A stretch of 64,000 bases of DNA from Arcanobacterium_A hippocoleae_A (GTDB lineage: Bacteria; Actinomycetota; Actinomycetes; Actinomycetales; Actinomycetaceae). The stretch lies in the NCBI GenBank assembly GCA_040360365.1, contig CP136412.1, one strand, 5' to 3'. Positions 44,648-54,421 of the stretch are shown in pieces (position 1 is the stretch's first letter; every line of letters begins with the position of its first letter). Made by a program: the position numbers and the translations under genes. The notes beneath the pieces were generated by a model, which was given only the letters and a program-made list of their open reading frames with translations, searched no databases and was not told the origin of the DNA.

Positions 44648-44911
44648 CGTCAGCCAGGTCTTAACCCTAAACTTGGCTGGGTCATAACCCGCTTTGCCTA
44701 GAGCGGTATGCACGCTTTGGCGAATATTGGGTTTACCGGCGTTGGTGGTGATTTGGCCAGCAACCACAATCCGCCTACCAGCAGCCAACACTTCGACCGC
44801 GACACGGGCAGCAGAATCATCACACAAAATATCGTCCAACACCTGATCAGCAATCAGGTCACACAGTTTGTCGGGGTGACCAATACAAACAGCCTCAGCA
44901 GTTCTAATCAC
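44648..44911 (-). pseudogene. metK: Phage S-adenosylmethionine synthetase, 3' part removed by IS110
   Basis: The first 88 residues read MIRTAEAVCIGHPDKLCDLI, then DQVLDDILCDDSAARVAVEV and AGQITTNAGKPNIRQSV, the N-terminal domain of a methionine adenosyltransferase. Phage-encoded metK often stands before a DNA methylase and terL. After KFRV the frame enters the IS110 end. Enzyme activity must be lost. Confidence 0.8.
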
Positions 44912-45012
44912 AACAAAACCTCACTTTCTAAAACTTTTGAGAACAACGAAAAACGCCCACCCGTGTCTGGGATGGACGCTGCAAAAAACAGATACAAAAA
45001 GGTTTTTCCTGG

Positions 45013-45945
45013 TTATTTAGGCAGAGTATTTGGCCAGGGCTGGTTGGTGTCCCAGGTGAGGCTGGTTTGAATAAAGTCACCTGCCTGGGTGGCTTTCATG
45101 CAATACAACGCGGCCTGGCTCTGGTGGGCTTGCAGTTGGAAGGTTGAGGCATACAACATGGTGGTTCTAGCAGGATGGAACCCTCCGGTAGCGTGGCAAA
45201 CCTTTTCAACCCGCTCGTTGCTTGCACACAGTAGGCGCGGATAAATATTGACACGGTGCTGGCTTGGCGGCGAATCCACCAATCACCCCAATCAGACCAC
45301 CGGTTAAAACTGTAATCAGCAGTATTGGCAGGCCGGGCAATCCGACACCAGCCGGTATCCGAAATCACCGGCACCCACACATCGGCTTGTTTTTGCCAAC
45401 CCCAAGCCCCAACATGCCCGCCATCGGTGGAGTAAAACATTGTCCCAGACGACTCACCACCAGTAATCACGCCGTTAGTGGTTTCGGGTTTGTCTGGGCG
45501 GCCTGAGCCTTGCAGCGGCAAACGGTTCTTCAATTCCACCAAGTCAGCAGCGTTAAGACCAGATACTTCACGGGTGCGAATGAAACACCCCAGGCGTGGC
45601 AGGATCAGCAACCGCGATCTGCGATAAATCGAAAACCTGCCCATCAACAAGCTCCAACACCGCAGGCCCAAACGAAAACCGGCTGCCCTCAAACTGGGCA
45701 GTGATCCGTACCGTCCACACCCAACCAGCCGCCTCAGCGGTCACTAACTCCACCACAGGCAACACACCTGCCGGAGCCTCAACCACCACCGGGGCTGGCA
45801 TTATCACAGCCGGCTCCAAGGGGTCGATAATCAATGACGCTGTCGGGGTAAACGTCACCATCGCCGAATCAACCCCCACCAGGCCGCCATCACGTCTGAC
45901 AGGTAAGCACACCCGGCCAGTCACCCTTGCCCAACCCACACCCAA
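45013..45945 (-). CDS. Phage structural (tail/fibre-like) protein, frameshifted
   Basis: Three frames join into about 300 residues: a beta-rich N-terminal part (GRVCLPVRRDGGLVGVDSAM, WVWTVRITAQFEG), TREVSGLNAADLVELKNRLP, and a carbohydrate-binding-like end (NTADYSFNRWSDWGDWWIRR, TTMLYASTFQLQAHQSQAAL). The last segment reads like a virion surface module. The family is not recognised. Frame changes lie near 45585 and 45245. Its place between terminase small subunit and metK is unusual for a tail gene. Confidence 0.5.
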
Positions 45946-45959
45946 CCACCTTCCATTTT

Positions 45960-46525
45960 TTAGCCTTGGATTTGCAGTAGCCGCTCCATCACCTCATCGC
46001 CTGGAGCCACGCCCGTGTAGTCGGTGGTGCAGTTAGCGCGGACAATGTCGTAAATCTCATACCAATACACGTTCGCCTGCTTACCAAACGACTGCGACAT
46101 AGCCACAAACGGCGAAGCAATCGCCGCACCCGTCGTCGGATGCTTACCCAACAAACCAAACTTGCTAATCGCCTGCTCACACTGCACATACCGGGCAAAA
46201 GCCTGCGCATAAGCCTCAATCAAACGTTTCGAGACGAACTGGGCACAACCACGCTCATCCAACCACTCCCACGTTTCCCGATACACCAGGTCAGCGCCAA
46301 GCGGGCGGCCGTCCTTTGCACCGCAGACAAATACTCAGACGGCTCCGGCATGGTTTCGCCAGACAACACCGCGCCCTCACCAATATCAACACCCTGAAAA
46401 TCAAACGGAGCCAGTTCCTCAAGCCTGGTCGCGGACATGCCTTTAGCCAGCTTTTCATTAAGCGCATCAGGCTTCGCACCAGCACGCACCCTGCGCCCGC
46501 CCCGATTCGTACCATCACGAGCCAT
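45960..46525 (-). CDS. P27-family phage terminase small subunit, frameshifted
   Basis: The N-terminus is MARDGTNRGGRRVRAGAKPD with LNEKLAKGMSATRLEEL. After a frame change near 46300 it continues YRETWEWLDERGCAQFVSKR and SKFGLLGKHPTTGAAIASPF, the P27 small-terminase pattern. It recognises phage DNA for packaging with TerL. About 188 residues. Downstream terL is missing from this phage block. Confidence 0.85.
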
Positions 46526-46740
46526 GAATGCTTTGCCTCCTTCCTTTGGCTAGGTGAAACGCCTAACCAAAGGGCAGGCAAAACGAGAGCCAGGGGTTAA
46601 TACCTTGTTTGAATCGGCGTTTTTGCACACGAAGGGTCCGGCCCGCTAACCATCCATGAGAGCGTAGAGATTCGATACCCCCAACCCGTCTGTGAGAAAA
46701 TAAGAACCGTAAAGACGGCTCCTTCAAAAAGGGATGAACG

Positions 46741-46992
46741 ATGGGCAAATGGTTCGATCAAGCTCGGGAAATCGAGCGTTTACGGCGCGAGAATCAGCGA
46801 CTATTAACACTCGCCACGCAATTGAAGACACGCCTCGGCGATAAAGCAAGCACTGTCGATGTCTTCGGCGTGTCAGTTGACGAACGTGAACTTGTCACAT
46901 CCGGCCGTAAGGTCGAAGCCATCAAGGCATACCGTCAACGAACCGGAGCAGACCTCTTGACCGCGAAGAACGCCATCGACTCCGTCGCCTAA
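46741..46992 (+). CDS. Small protein with coiled coil and L7/L12-like C-terminal motif
   Basis: The 83-residue product has an N-terminal coiled coil (REIERLRRENQRLLTLATQL) and a C-terminal stretch RKVEAIKAYRQRTGADLLTA with KNAIDSV. That stretch resembles the helix-turn-helix of the ribosomal L7/L12 C-terminal domain. It is the only plus-strand gene among the packaging genes. AAAAAGGGATG-like purines precede the start. Function unknown. Confidence 0.6.
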   Translation: MGKWFDQAREIERLRRENQRLLTLATQLKTRLGDKASTVDVFGVSVDERELVTSGRKVEAIKAYRQRTGADLLTAKNAIDSVA

Positions 46993-47375
46993 TACATGTA
47001 AACCCTCGGGGCTTGCCGCCACCTGTCACCATCCAGAGCTGACTGGCGTGAGTGACACGGCTTACACAATGCCCGCAGGTTCGTCTCGTCGTGGCTACCA
47101 CCATGCTCTAACGGGAGGATGTGGTGGACTTCTTGAGCTGGTGTCACCCGGCCAGTGTTCAGGCAGTCCTCGCACAGCGGGTGTGCGGTGATGTAGCGGT
47201 TGCGGATCTTGCGCCATGCGCTACCGTAACGCCGGTTGATTTTCGCATCGCGTTGGTAGCGTCGGTAGCGCTGGTCTTCTGTCTTGGCGTGGGCTGGGCA
47301 GAACTGGTTGTGGGTAAGCTCGGGACAGCCAGGCTGGGAACACGGGGTGGCAGGTTTTACTGGCACCAGTTTCAC
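46989..47375 (-). CDS. Phage HNH endonuclease
   Basis: This 128-residue protein has the zinc-binding cysteines CSQPGCPELTHNQFCPAH and CEDCLNTGRVTPAQEVHHIL, then PLEHGGSHDETNLRALCKPC with H-N residues of the HNH motif. Such nucleases stand beside P27 terminases and are needed for DNA packaging in HK97-like phages. Confidence 0.92.
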   Translation of the reverse strand: MKLVPVKPATPCSQPGCPELTHNQFCPAHAKTEDQRYRRYQRDAKINRRYGSAWRKIRNRYITAHPLCEDCLNTGRVTPAQEVHHILPLEHGGSHDETNLRALCKPCHSRQSALDGDRWRQAPRVYMY

Positions 47376-47512
47376 CGCCTTGGATATGCGAGAACCCCGA
47401 TACCGTTTGGGGTTTCGGGGTTCAATGGAGATTTTTGACTACTTACAGTATTGCAGGCCAAAAACTACAAATCCATCGCAAGATTCGGATACCTTTTGGC
47501 GAAAGGGTGCAG

Positions 47513-47962
47513 TCAGCGCCAGTACAGTAGTGTGGCGAGCCGGTCGAGGGCACGGTTCTTTTTCCGGTAGATGGAATCACGTTCAACGTAGTAGTGGTCA
47601 GCCAGTTCTTGTACGGCTTCTTCTTGGCTACCTTGGCTGAGGAAGAACCCTTCAAGGACGTAACGGTCATCATCAGTGAGCCTGGCCCAGGCGGCATCGA
47701 ACCATTCCAGGTACTGTTTCGCCTGCACTGTACGGGCTTGGATAAGGTCGATTTCATCCAGCCCAGCAGCAATCCTGGTCTCACCTGCGTGCGGGTTGCT
47801 GGTTTTCGGCATCCCATCCAAGCGTGGCGACCCAGGTGATTCGAGGTCTTGGCGGATTTGTTCAATCTCTAGGTTGCTGGTCTGGTTGGCTAGTTCGTCC
47901 ATTGCCGGGTAGTCCTGCAACGCAGCGATAGCAGCTTTGCGAATATCAAGGTATTTAGTCAT
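47513..47962 (-). CDS. DUF1492/ArpU-like sigma-type regulator
   Basis: The 149-residue product starts at ATG 47962, overlapping the helicase stop. The C-terminal half reads LTDDDRYVLEGFFLSQGSQE, then LADHYYVERDSIYRKKNRAL, a sigma-70 region 4-like helix-turn-helix. Proteins of this group control late phage transcription and precede the packaging genes, as here. Confidence 0.75.
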   Translation of the reverse strand: MTKYLDIRKAAIAALQDYPAMDELANQTSNLEIEQIRQDLESPGSPRLDGMPKTSNPHAGETRIAAGLDEIDLIQARTVQAKQYLEWFDAAWARLTDDDRYVLEGFFLSQGSQEEAVQELADHYYVERDSIYRKKNRALDRLATLLYWR

Positions 47963-49329
47963 CACATGCACGAGGTGTCTCCTTTATCGAATTGGGTTTT
48001 GACCGCGTCGATCAACGCGCCCTGGGTCGTGTCCTTGCTTTCGAGTGCGACAAGGACTGCTTCGTCAAGTGTGTTCGCCGCGACGAGGTGGGTGATTGTG
48101 ACCGGCTCAGATTGTCCTTGCCGATACAGTCTCGCGTTGGTCTGCTGATACAACTCCAAACTCCAGGTCAGCGAAAACCACACCAGCAGGTGCCCGCCAG
48201 CCTGTAGGTTCAGCCCGTGACCAGCGCTGGCCGGGTGAATCAAGCCGAGCGGGATTTTGCCGGTGTTCCATGCCTCGATATCGGCCGAGGTTTTCAGCTC
48301 GCGTGCCTGTGAAAAGCGAGAGACGATGCGTTCACGGTCGTGGGCGAACCAATACGCCACCAACAGCGGAGAACCGTTTGCTGCCTCGACAAGGTCTTCG
48401 AGTGCATCGAGTTTGCGCTCATGCACCGAAACCCAGTCGCCGCCTGCCGTGTAGATTGCGCCGGACGCTAGCTGCAAGAGTTTGCCCGACAAGGCAGCTG
48501 CGTTCCCAGCATCAATCGTGGCTCCATCTAATTCAACAACCAGATCGGACTTTAACCGCTCGTAGACTTTGCGTTCTTTCGCCTCCAAAGTGACGGGCGT
48601 GGTTGTTAGTGTCAGTGGCGGTAGTTGAAGGTGATCGGTAGTTCGCATCGACAACGTCATATCCGAAATCGCGGCATAGATTTCGTCCTCAGCACCCGCA
48701 CGGAGTTTGTAGGTGAATACCTGCTGGCCGTTTCGTTTATCCGGTATAAACCAGCGTTCCCGATAGCGGGTGATAAACCGGCCTAGGCGCTGGCCGCCGT
48801 CGAGGAGTCGGAAAGGTGCCCACAGATCCATTAGCCCATTAGCGGCTGGTGTTCCCGTGAGTCCGACCCAGCGTTTGACGTAGGGACGGGTTTTCACCAA
48901 CGCCGTAAACCTCTTGGCTCGATGATTCTTAAACGACGACAACTCGTCGATGATGACCATGTCAAACGGCCATGTTGACCCCAGCTGCTTGACCAGCCAG
49001 GGGATGTTTTCCCGGTTGATCACCGTCACCATCGCGTTCATGGTTAATGCGCCTAGCCGGTTGGTCTTGGTGCCAACAGCCACCGCCACTGTGAGTCCGT
49101 CGAGGTGATCCCACTTCGCTACTTCTGCTGGCCACGTATCGCGGGCAACTCGCAGTGGCGCTATGACCAGCACGCGGGACACCTCAAAGTAGTCGAGCAT
49201 CAATTCCCAGATCGCGGTTAGTGTGATCACACTTTTGCCAAGACCCATTCCGAGGAAGATCGCGGCCTGGTCATGGTCGATGATGTATTGGGTTGCGAGT
49301 TGCTGGTAGTTATGCGGCTGATAGTGCAT
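47962..49329 (-). CDS. SNF2-type DEAD-box helicase of phage replication block
   Basis: From the ATG at 49329 (MHYQPHNYQQLATQYIIDHD) the protein has Walker A FLGMGLGKSVITL, the DExx box VIIDELSSFKN, VGLTGTPAANGLMDLW, and the C-terminal motif YRQGQSEPVTITHLVA. About 455 residues. It remodels DNA during phage replication. An apparent fusion with the VRR-NUC gene upstream is created by a lost base and is not real. Gene order VRR-NUC, helicase, sigma-like is standard in related phages. Confidence 0.9.
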   Translation of the reverse strand: MHYQPHNYQQLATQYIIDHDQAAIFLGMGLGKSVITLTAIWELMLDYFEVSRVLVIAPLRVARDTWPAEVAKWDHLDGLTVAVAVGTKTNRLGALTMNAMVTVINRENIPWLVKQLGSTWPFDMVIIDELSSFKNHRAKRFTALVKTRPYVKRWVGLTGTPAANGLMDLWAPFRLLDGGQRLGRFITRYRERWFIPDKRNGQQVFTYKLRAGAEDEIYAAISDMTLSMRTTDHLQLPPLTLTTTPVTLEAKERKVYERLKSDLVVELDGATIDAGNAAALSGKLLQLASGAIYTAGGDWVSVHERKLDALEDLVEAANGSPLLVAYWFAHDRERIVSRFSQARELKTSADIEAWNTGKIPLGLIHPASAGHGLNLQAGGHLLVWFSLTWSLELYQQTNARLYRQGQSEPVTITHLVAANTLDEAVLVALESKDTTQGALIDAVKTQFDKGDTSCM

Positions 49330-49587
49330 CACACACCTCCTTGATTCCCTCACGGTTATCGACGACAAGGGCCTGGAAGCCTTGGGCGTGTAGTTGGTTG
49401 ATCCGATGCTGTTGGATCGGACGTGGTTTTTGCCTGGGGTTTTCAGTTCAACGAAAACAACTCGTCCATGTCGTAAACAGATGCGGTCTGGGACACCTGC
49501 AGTGCTGGGGCTGACAAGTTTCCAGCACAAGCCGCCAGATGCTTCAACCGCAGTCTTGAGGGCTTGTTCAATTGCGTGTTCGTTCAT
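49310..49587 (-). CDS. VRR-NUC nuclease, frameshifted
   Basis: MNEHAIEQALKTAVEASGGL, then CWKLVSPSTAGVPDRICLRH and VVFVELKTPGK is the VRR-NUC fold with its PD and E-x-K residues. One A is missing from a run of six near 49430. With it restored the end reads PRPIQQHRINQLHAQGFQAL to CDALSAA, giving about 92 residues. It resolves or trims branched DNA. Confidence 0.85.
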
Positions 49588-49590
49588 GTG

Positions 49591-49758
49591 TTAGTCCTTT
49601 ATCGGGTCGATGAGGTCGAAGGCGGCATAGATCGCAGTGAGCGGGTTGGTGATGGGTTTGCCTTTGTAGCGCCAGATGATCTGGTTGCCGCACCGGGTGT
49701 TGTAGTAGCCACTGGTGGTGTGGTTGATGAAGATGGTTTGTCCTTTGTGGCGTAGCAT
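49591..49758 (-). CDS. Small phage protein
   Basis: The 55-residue product reads MLRHKGQTIFINHTTSGYYN and KPITNPLTAIYAAFDLIDPI. It fills the gap between the neighbours on the same strand, starting 14 nt after the previous stop. No family recognised. Confidence 0.6.
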   Translation of the reverse strand: MLRHKGQTIFINHTTSGYYNTRCGNQIIWRYKGKPITNPLTAIYAAFDLIDPIKD

Positions 49759-49772
49759 CTGGTTGCCGTTTG

Positions 49773-50117
49773 TCAGGGTGCGCCAGGGTTTTTCAGGAAT
49801 GTGGCTCGGCGTTTAGCCCGGTTGCGGGCTTTGCATTCACGCTCCCTGGCGGCAAGCTGGTCACCTTCCATGACACCGGCGCACACGCAGCCGACCTCGA
49901 CCGGGTCGAAATAGTCGTGGTGGGTCATGACGTGGATGAACCGGACTTTGCTACACCCGCACAGCTCACACGTGGTCAGCCCACTGTTGGGTTCGGAGTA
50001 GTCGATCAGGTTGATGCACTGCCAACCTTCCAGGGGTGCTTTCCACGTTTTGAGGGTGGCGTGGCAGCGAGCCAGGTAGGCGTCGTCGTTTCGTTGGGGT
50101 TGTTTGGTGGTGATCAT
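49773..50117 (-). CDS. Small phage zinc-finger-like protein
   Basis: From ATG 50117 (MITTKQPQRNDDAYLARCHA) the 114-residue product holds TTCELCGCSKVRFIHVMTHH and GCVCAGVMEGD, a likely zinc site. The end is very basic. The upstream part to 50210 lacks a good site. It may bind DNA; family not recognised. Confidence 0.6.
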   Translation of the reverse strand: MITTKQPQRNDDAYLARCHATLKTWKAPLEGWQCINLIDYSEPNSGLTTCELCGCSKVRFIHVMTHHDYFDPVEVGCVCAGVMEGDQLAARERECKARNRAKRRATFLKNPGAP

Positions 50118-50292
50118 GATGCCATCCTTAAGTTTTTGTGGCGGATGGCCTGCCAAAGTGTTCCGTTGTACCCGAAAATCCCTTACGCGCGCGTATATGC
50201 GTGTATACACACAGGATTTCCTTATTTCTCTATATTTTTAAGATTTAGAGATATGGGTGGAACAACGGAACACTAGACAGGTCAAACGCTTT

Positions 50293-52809
50293 CTAGATAG
50301 GGATTTCGACTGGTTCCGGCACTGCCATTCCAAGATCGGTAGCGGTGGAACGGTACGGGTGTGAACCAGTATCCGGATCAGTAGTTCCAGGTATCGACTG
50401 GTTGTGGTGGAACACCGCGGCAGGGTCCACTTGACGGGTATAGACCCATTGCGGCCCATACAGGGCCAACCGTTTCTTACTCTGGTGACGATTCCAGCCG
50501 AGTTTGATCAATACTTGCCGGATACGTGTGGAGTCCATCGCGGTGAGATCTGCCCGGTTTTTGCCCAGGCATTCACACCAGATCTCCAGGTTCGACACGA
50601 CCTTGCGCACAACATTCCCAGCCTGGGATACTGTCCCGAACTCGCTTGCCCCATCGAGATAGTTACGGCGGGCATACAAGTCCATCTCCTCCCAGTCCTC
50701 GGGCAGGAGAGTATCGAGATAGGCCTGGATGAGTCCTTCACGCTCATCGGTTTCCATCGCCTGGTGTTGCTGGACCACTGCCTGGGCCAACAAGCTCGCC
50801 TCAAGGTAGAGCGGCTCGCCACGATTAACGTAGACCAGGGTCTCTGCCCAAATCTGGTCAATCTGCGCGCCAGTTAGATCCCACGAGGCCTTCACACCAT
50901 TGCCAGGGGTGACCACCGGCCAGAACCTGCGATTACCTGTGGTATCGCGTAGGTAGCCGCTCTCAGCGTTCGTGGTGCCAAAAACACGCACTGCCTAGGG
51001 TGTGGGGTTGCGCGCCTACCAAACGCGGCACGATAAATATCATTCTGCCGGCTAAGGAACGAGCGTAGGGTTTCCACCTCGGTTTTGCGCAGCCCGGCAA
51101 GTTCACCAATCTCTAAGATCCAGTAGCCTTGGAGTTTTTCAGCCGCAGTCTTGTCCCTAGTGTCGGACAGGTTGAGCGAGTCAGAAAACCACTGGCCAGC
51201 CAGGCGAGCAATCAGGGTAGATTTGCCGATACCTTGCGGCCCGTTGAGCACCAGCATGGAGTCGAATTTGCAGCCAGGCTCGAACACCCGCATCACTGCC
51301 GCACACAAAGTTTTGCGGGTCACCGCCCTGGTATAGGCACTATCCTCAGCACCCAAATAGTCCACCAGAAGCGTATCGACACGCGCCAGACCATCCCACG
51401 CCGGTAGTGAGCCGAGATAATCACGAATCGGATGATACGACCTGTCATCGGCAACTTTCGTGATAGCAATGTCGTAGTTACGTTGGGAAAACGTACCGTA
51501 ATGAGCATCGATATAGCACACCAGCTGGGCATCATCTTGATCACGCCAAAACCTAGAAGGATGCGCCCAGGGCACACTACCTGTAATCTCCATGGAATCG
51601 GCCTGCTGGTTAAACACAATCGCTGAAAGCTGCGGGTCGTGTTGCAAAATCAGCGTGAGGTTATGCAGATTATTTTTCAACACCCCCGAGCGTTTCTCAT
51701 ACTCCAACCGACCCATCCACCCATCACCTCCCGACTGATCCCCGCCAGTGGTTGTGGAGGTAAAATCTTTTGAGCTTGGGCTTGCTTTTCTCGACCCAAC
51801 ACGAGCCGGACTTGCTCGTCACTAGCTGCACGCTCGCTCATCACCCCAAACGAAGGCAACCTTCCCAATGGCGTGTCAGCTGTGACCTGCTCGTCAAGAT
51901 GACCATACAGATGGGTTCGAACCAGGTCGAAGGCGTTTAGTGCCCGCCCACCAGCAGGATCGGTACCGTGGAAAGAGTAGGCGAACAAGTCATCGAAGAC
52001 GACTAGCCCGCCAGTGGACTCGCCACGTTTATACGTGTAGCGTCCCTCACACCCAGTCGGGTCATAAATCTGGGGTAGGAATGTCTCTATCGCATCACTG
52101 ATGGTGTAGGTACGGCAAAACACCCCCACCAGCCCCTTCTTACTTCTTGGGTCAGACAGTTTTCGCCGCGAATAGGGTGTGACCGTGCTTTGCCTACTGG
52201 AAGTAGGCCACGTCGTGGCATCACGCCAATCATCATAAGAACCCAACACCCGGTCAGGATCCAACCACGCACCATCCTGGGTATCGTGGAAAAACACCGC
52301 ACCCATTGAGGTAGAGGGCCAATACATCAACCGCTCGGGGTCATAGGTGGAATCATCACACCAATCAATCCCTATCCATTTAGCCACCATCCGCGCTACC
52401 GGCACATACTCCTCAGCCGACACGTCCCGTCCTAGTGGGATCACCAGACGCAACCGTGGAGCCTCTGGGCGGTGCTTATGCGTCGAATACACCAAACACG
52501 CACAATCCAAACTGTGCCTGATCTGTTCCCACGCATCAGCAGGAGGAATATCCATATCAAGGGTGATCATCGAACGAGCCAGCACGTTACCGCGTTTACG
52601 TCGGCCACCCGCCACATGACCTGCAACAAACCCGCCAATATCCTTAATACTGTCTTGCTGACCCCGACGCATCGCAAAAACTCAGCCAATGTCTCCGTCG
52701 TAGTCACAGTGGTAGCGACACGGTCACAAAACTCTGCCCACCTGATAGTGGTGTTCTTCCATGCCGTATCAAACCGTGACCGGCCATAAGCAATCTTCAA
52801 CTCACGCAT
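50293..52809 (-). CDS. VapE-type phage primase-helicase, frameshifted
   Basis: The N-terminus MRELKIAYGRSRFDTAWKNT is followed in a second frame by GGFVAGHVAGGRRKRGNVLA, SMITLDMDIPPADAWEQI and RVLGSYDDW, a primase-like region. The third part holds LILQHDPQLSAIVFN, Walker A LNGPQGIGKSTLIARL and WILEIGELAGLRKTEVE. The last part (TTNAESGYLRDTTGNRRFWP) lies in a further frame; one T is missing near 50984. About 800 residues when joined. This is the virulence-associated E family of phage replicative helicases. Confidence 0.88.
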
Positions 52810-53245
52810 CAAGACACACCTGCCCAAAATCAGCGTCGAAATATTTGATGGGCAGATCGAGTTGGTGTGCCCAGCCGATCTCGATTTTCATGCCAGGACT
52901 CACACGCGGGGTATACACCCACACCGCCTCACACTTCGACAACAGAATCCGGTTGAAAAACATCGCCAACTCACGCTCGAACGGGTCGCTATCATCCATA
53001 AACTGCGGAAACAACAGGTGCGGAGCGAGCGGAATCTTGTGGCAGGTGACCGCGTGAGCACAAAACGCCCTGGCAAGTTCAACATTGGCTGCCACATCCC
53101 CGGAATAAGGTGAGCAGATATACACCAAGGGCCGGTAGCCATATTCGCCGCGCTGGATGTTTTTCAACGCTTGGTAGCTCGTCAAATCCAGGTACCCCTC
53201 AGTGTTCTTCTTCGAAAAACCGATATCGAGTGTCGCGGTACTCAT
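52802..53245 (-). CDS. DUF4406/deoxyribosyltransferase-like phage protein
   Basis: This 147-residue protein carries RPLVYICSPYSGDVAANVEL, PLAPHLLFPQFMDDSDPFER and VWVYTPRVSPGMKIEIGWAH. This is the Rossmann-like fold of nucleoside 2-deoxyribosyltransferase relatives (DUF4406 group). It may act on nucleotides or modified bases; substrate unknown. It overlaps its neighbours by 4-8 nt. Confidence 0.8.
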   Translation of the reverse strand: MSTATLDIGFSKKNTEGYLDLTSYQALKNIQRGEYGYRPLVYICSPYSGDVAANVELARAFCAHAVTCHKIPLAPHLLFPQFMDDSDPFERELAMFFNRILLSKCEAVWVYTPRVSPGMKIEIGWAHQLDLPIKYFDADFGQVCLDA

Positions 53246-54006
53246 GCCCCCACCTGGCCTTCATGCTCAATGACGGGAAGAATGCCAAGCTGGTTTTTGA
53301 GCAGGTCGTAGATAAACAGGCGTCCTTTTTGTGTCCAATACATGTGGGTTTTGGTTTTGCCTTCGTCGTATTCGTGGGTCTTGGACTGGGTGTAGCCCTG
53401 CTCGGCGTAGCGGGCGTAGCAGAACCAACGACCCGACTGCTTAAACTGCACACCGGCATCGTGCAGAATCTGGTTCATCCGCTTCGCGCTTAGCCCGTAG
53501 TCTTTAGCGATTTCGGTTGTAGTTAGCAGCGAGTCCGACTGCAACACAATGTCGTAGTAGGACACTTTCGGCGCGGCCTCCAAAAGGGCTTGCTCAGCAG
53601 CAAGCCGTTTAACACGTTCGCTGCGCAACTGCACGAGCGCCCGTTCCAAAAGCTCATCGTTATCGAGTAGTTCATCGATGGCGTACATGCCGGTCCGGCG
53701 AATCGACGGCAACACCTCGTCGACCACCCAAGACTCGAAGGCTTGCGCTGCTGGGAGCTTGGAAGACATGATGAGGCGGTAAAGGTCACCTTCGGTAATG
53801 AACCTGACCTGCTGGATACCACCCGTGGTTTCAAGGGGGTAACGAAACGGAACACCCTTGCAATGATCCTGAATCACCTTGTTGGTGTTGGTATATCCGA
53901 GGGCGGTGGCGACATCCCGGCCACAGAAATACACATTGCCCTCTTGTTCGATAGTGCGAATCATCCCAAAGGCATCATTGTTGAATGTTTGGATCGTGTT
54001 GCCCAT
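53242..54006 (-). CDS. Phage antirepressor with Bro-N and KilAC domains
   Basis: From ATG 54006 (MGNTIQTFNNDAFGMIRTIE) the 254-residue protein has a Bro-N domain (YFCGRDVATALGYTNTNKVI, FITEGDLYRLIMSSKLPAAQ). A helical linker and a KilAC domain follow (ILHDAGVQFKQSGRWFCYAR). Antirepressors counteract the prophage repressor during induction. The frame upstream to 54189 is not supported. Confidence 0.9.
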   Translation of the reverse strand: MGNTIQTFNNDAFGMIRTIEQEGNVYFCGRDVATALGYTNTNKVIQDHCKGVPFRYPLETTGGIQQVRFITEGDLYRLIMSSKLPAAQAFESWVVDEVLPSIRRTGMYAIDELLDNDELLERALVQLRSERVKRLAAEQALLEAAPKVSYYDIVLQSDSLLTTTEIAKDYGLSAKRMNQILHDAGVQFKQSGRWFCYARYAEQGYTQSKTHEYDEGKTKTHMYWTQKGRLFIYDLLKNQLGILPVIEHEGQVGA

Positions 54007-54302
54007 ACTAAGGCTCCTGTTCTGAGAGCCAAATAGACGAAAGGTGCACCGGTTGGCGCGAGAAGCTCTCAGTAGAAAGCCACAAACCCGAAAGGAGTTA
54101 CCCCCCTCAATAGGGTTTACGGTCACTGAGCATGTAAGGCTCTCGCACATACGCCCCTGGGCACCATCAAATCCGGACGGGCTATCCAAAAACTCCTAAT
54201 ATGGAGTCTGAAGTAGCAGCCAAGTCACCTATCAATACTGGTTCCAATACCCGCCTTGGTGGCAGTCCAGGGTCGGTTCTTATTTTCAATAGTGTTGCTT
54301 GC
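54007..54302. other. Spacer between antirepressor and Abi RNA promoter
   Basis: No good gene. A minus-strand frame at 54182-54382 is weak and overlaps the RNA hairpin. CGCCCCTGGGC with CCGGACGGG nearby (54151-54180) recurs at 59820-59850 at the 3' end of the sigma-like gene, so a fragment has been duplicated between these places. Confidence 0.4.
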
Positions 54303-54331
54303 TTGTCTCGTTTGTCCCTGTGGCGTACAAT
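54303..54331 (+). promoter_or_regulatory. Promoter for the Abi-associated RNA
   Basis: TTGTCT (54303-54308), a 17-bp spacer and TACAAT (54326-54331). The expected start at about 54338 begins 8 nt before the main hairpin. Confidence 0.7.
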
Positions 54332-54337
54332 TGACGG

Positions 54338-54404
54338 TGATAGATCCCCGGTCAGGCCTCTAGCCCCTTGAGGGCGATGCACAAATGACCGGGGCCTTTC
54401 TTTT
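54338..54404 (+). ncRNA. Compact hairpin RNA upstream of Abi_2
   Basis: CCCCGGTCA (54346-54354) and TGACCGGGG (54386-54394) form a perfect 9-bp stem. It encloses a small CCTC/GAGG hairpin (54357-54360, 54370-54373) and a single-stranded GATGCACAAA segment. CCTTTCTTTT follows as a terminator. With its own promoter it would make an RNA of about 67 nt. Structured RNAs upstream of Abi_2/AbiF genes are known and act as RNA antitoxins in the related systems. Confidence 0.7.
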
Positions 54405-54421
54405 CTCGACTAAGGATTCCC

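Larger units (their letters stand above)
43221..44655 (+). mobile_element. IS110-family insertion sequence
   Basis: The element spans from the break in the CorA/NUDIX gene to the break in the phage metK gene. It holds one transposase gene and about 330 bp of non-coding sequence before it. No long terminal inverted repeats are visible, as expected for IS110. GGCGTGACTCGT occurs twice in the non-coding part, near 43270 and 43430. Confidence 0.75.

Noticed and set aside
46620..46720. Possible tRNA because of a GATTCGATA string and pairing segments
   Set aside because: No consistent acceptor, D and anticodon arms could be folded around it.
49310..49587. Fusion of a VRR-NUC nuclease with the SNF2 helicase
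   Set aside because: Adding one A in a run of six separates the two genes with the usual short overlap; the fusion is an artefact.
54182..54382. Minus-strand 66-residue gene upstream of the antirepressor
   Set aside because: It overlaps the RNA hairpin and promoter, has no ribosome-binding site and no sensible composition.
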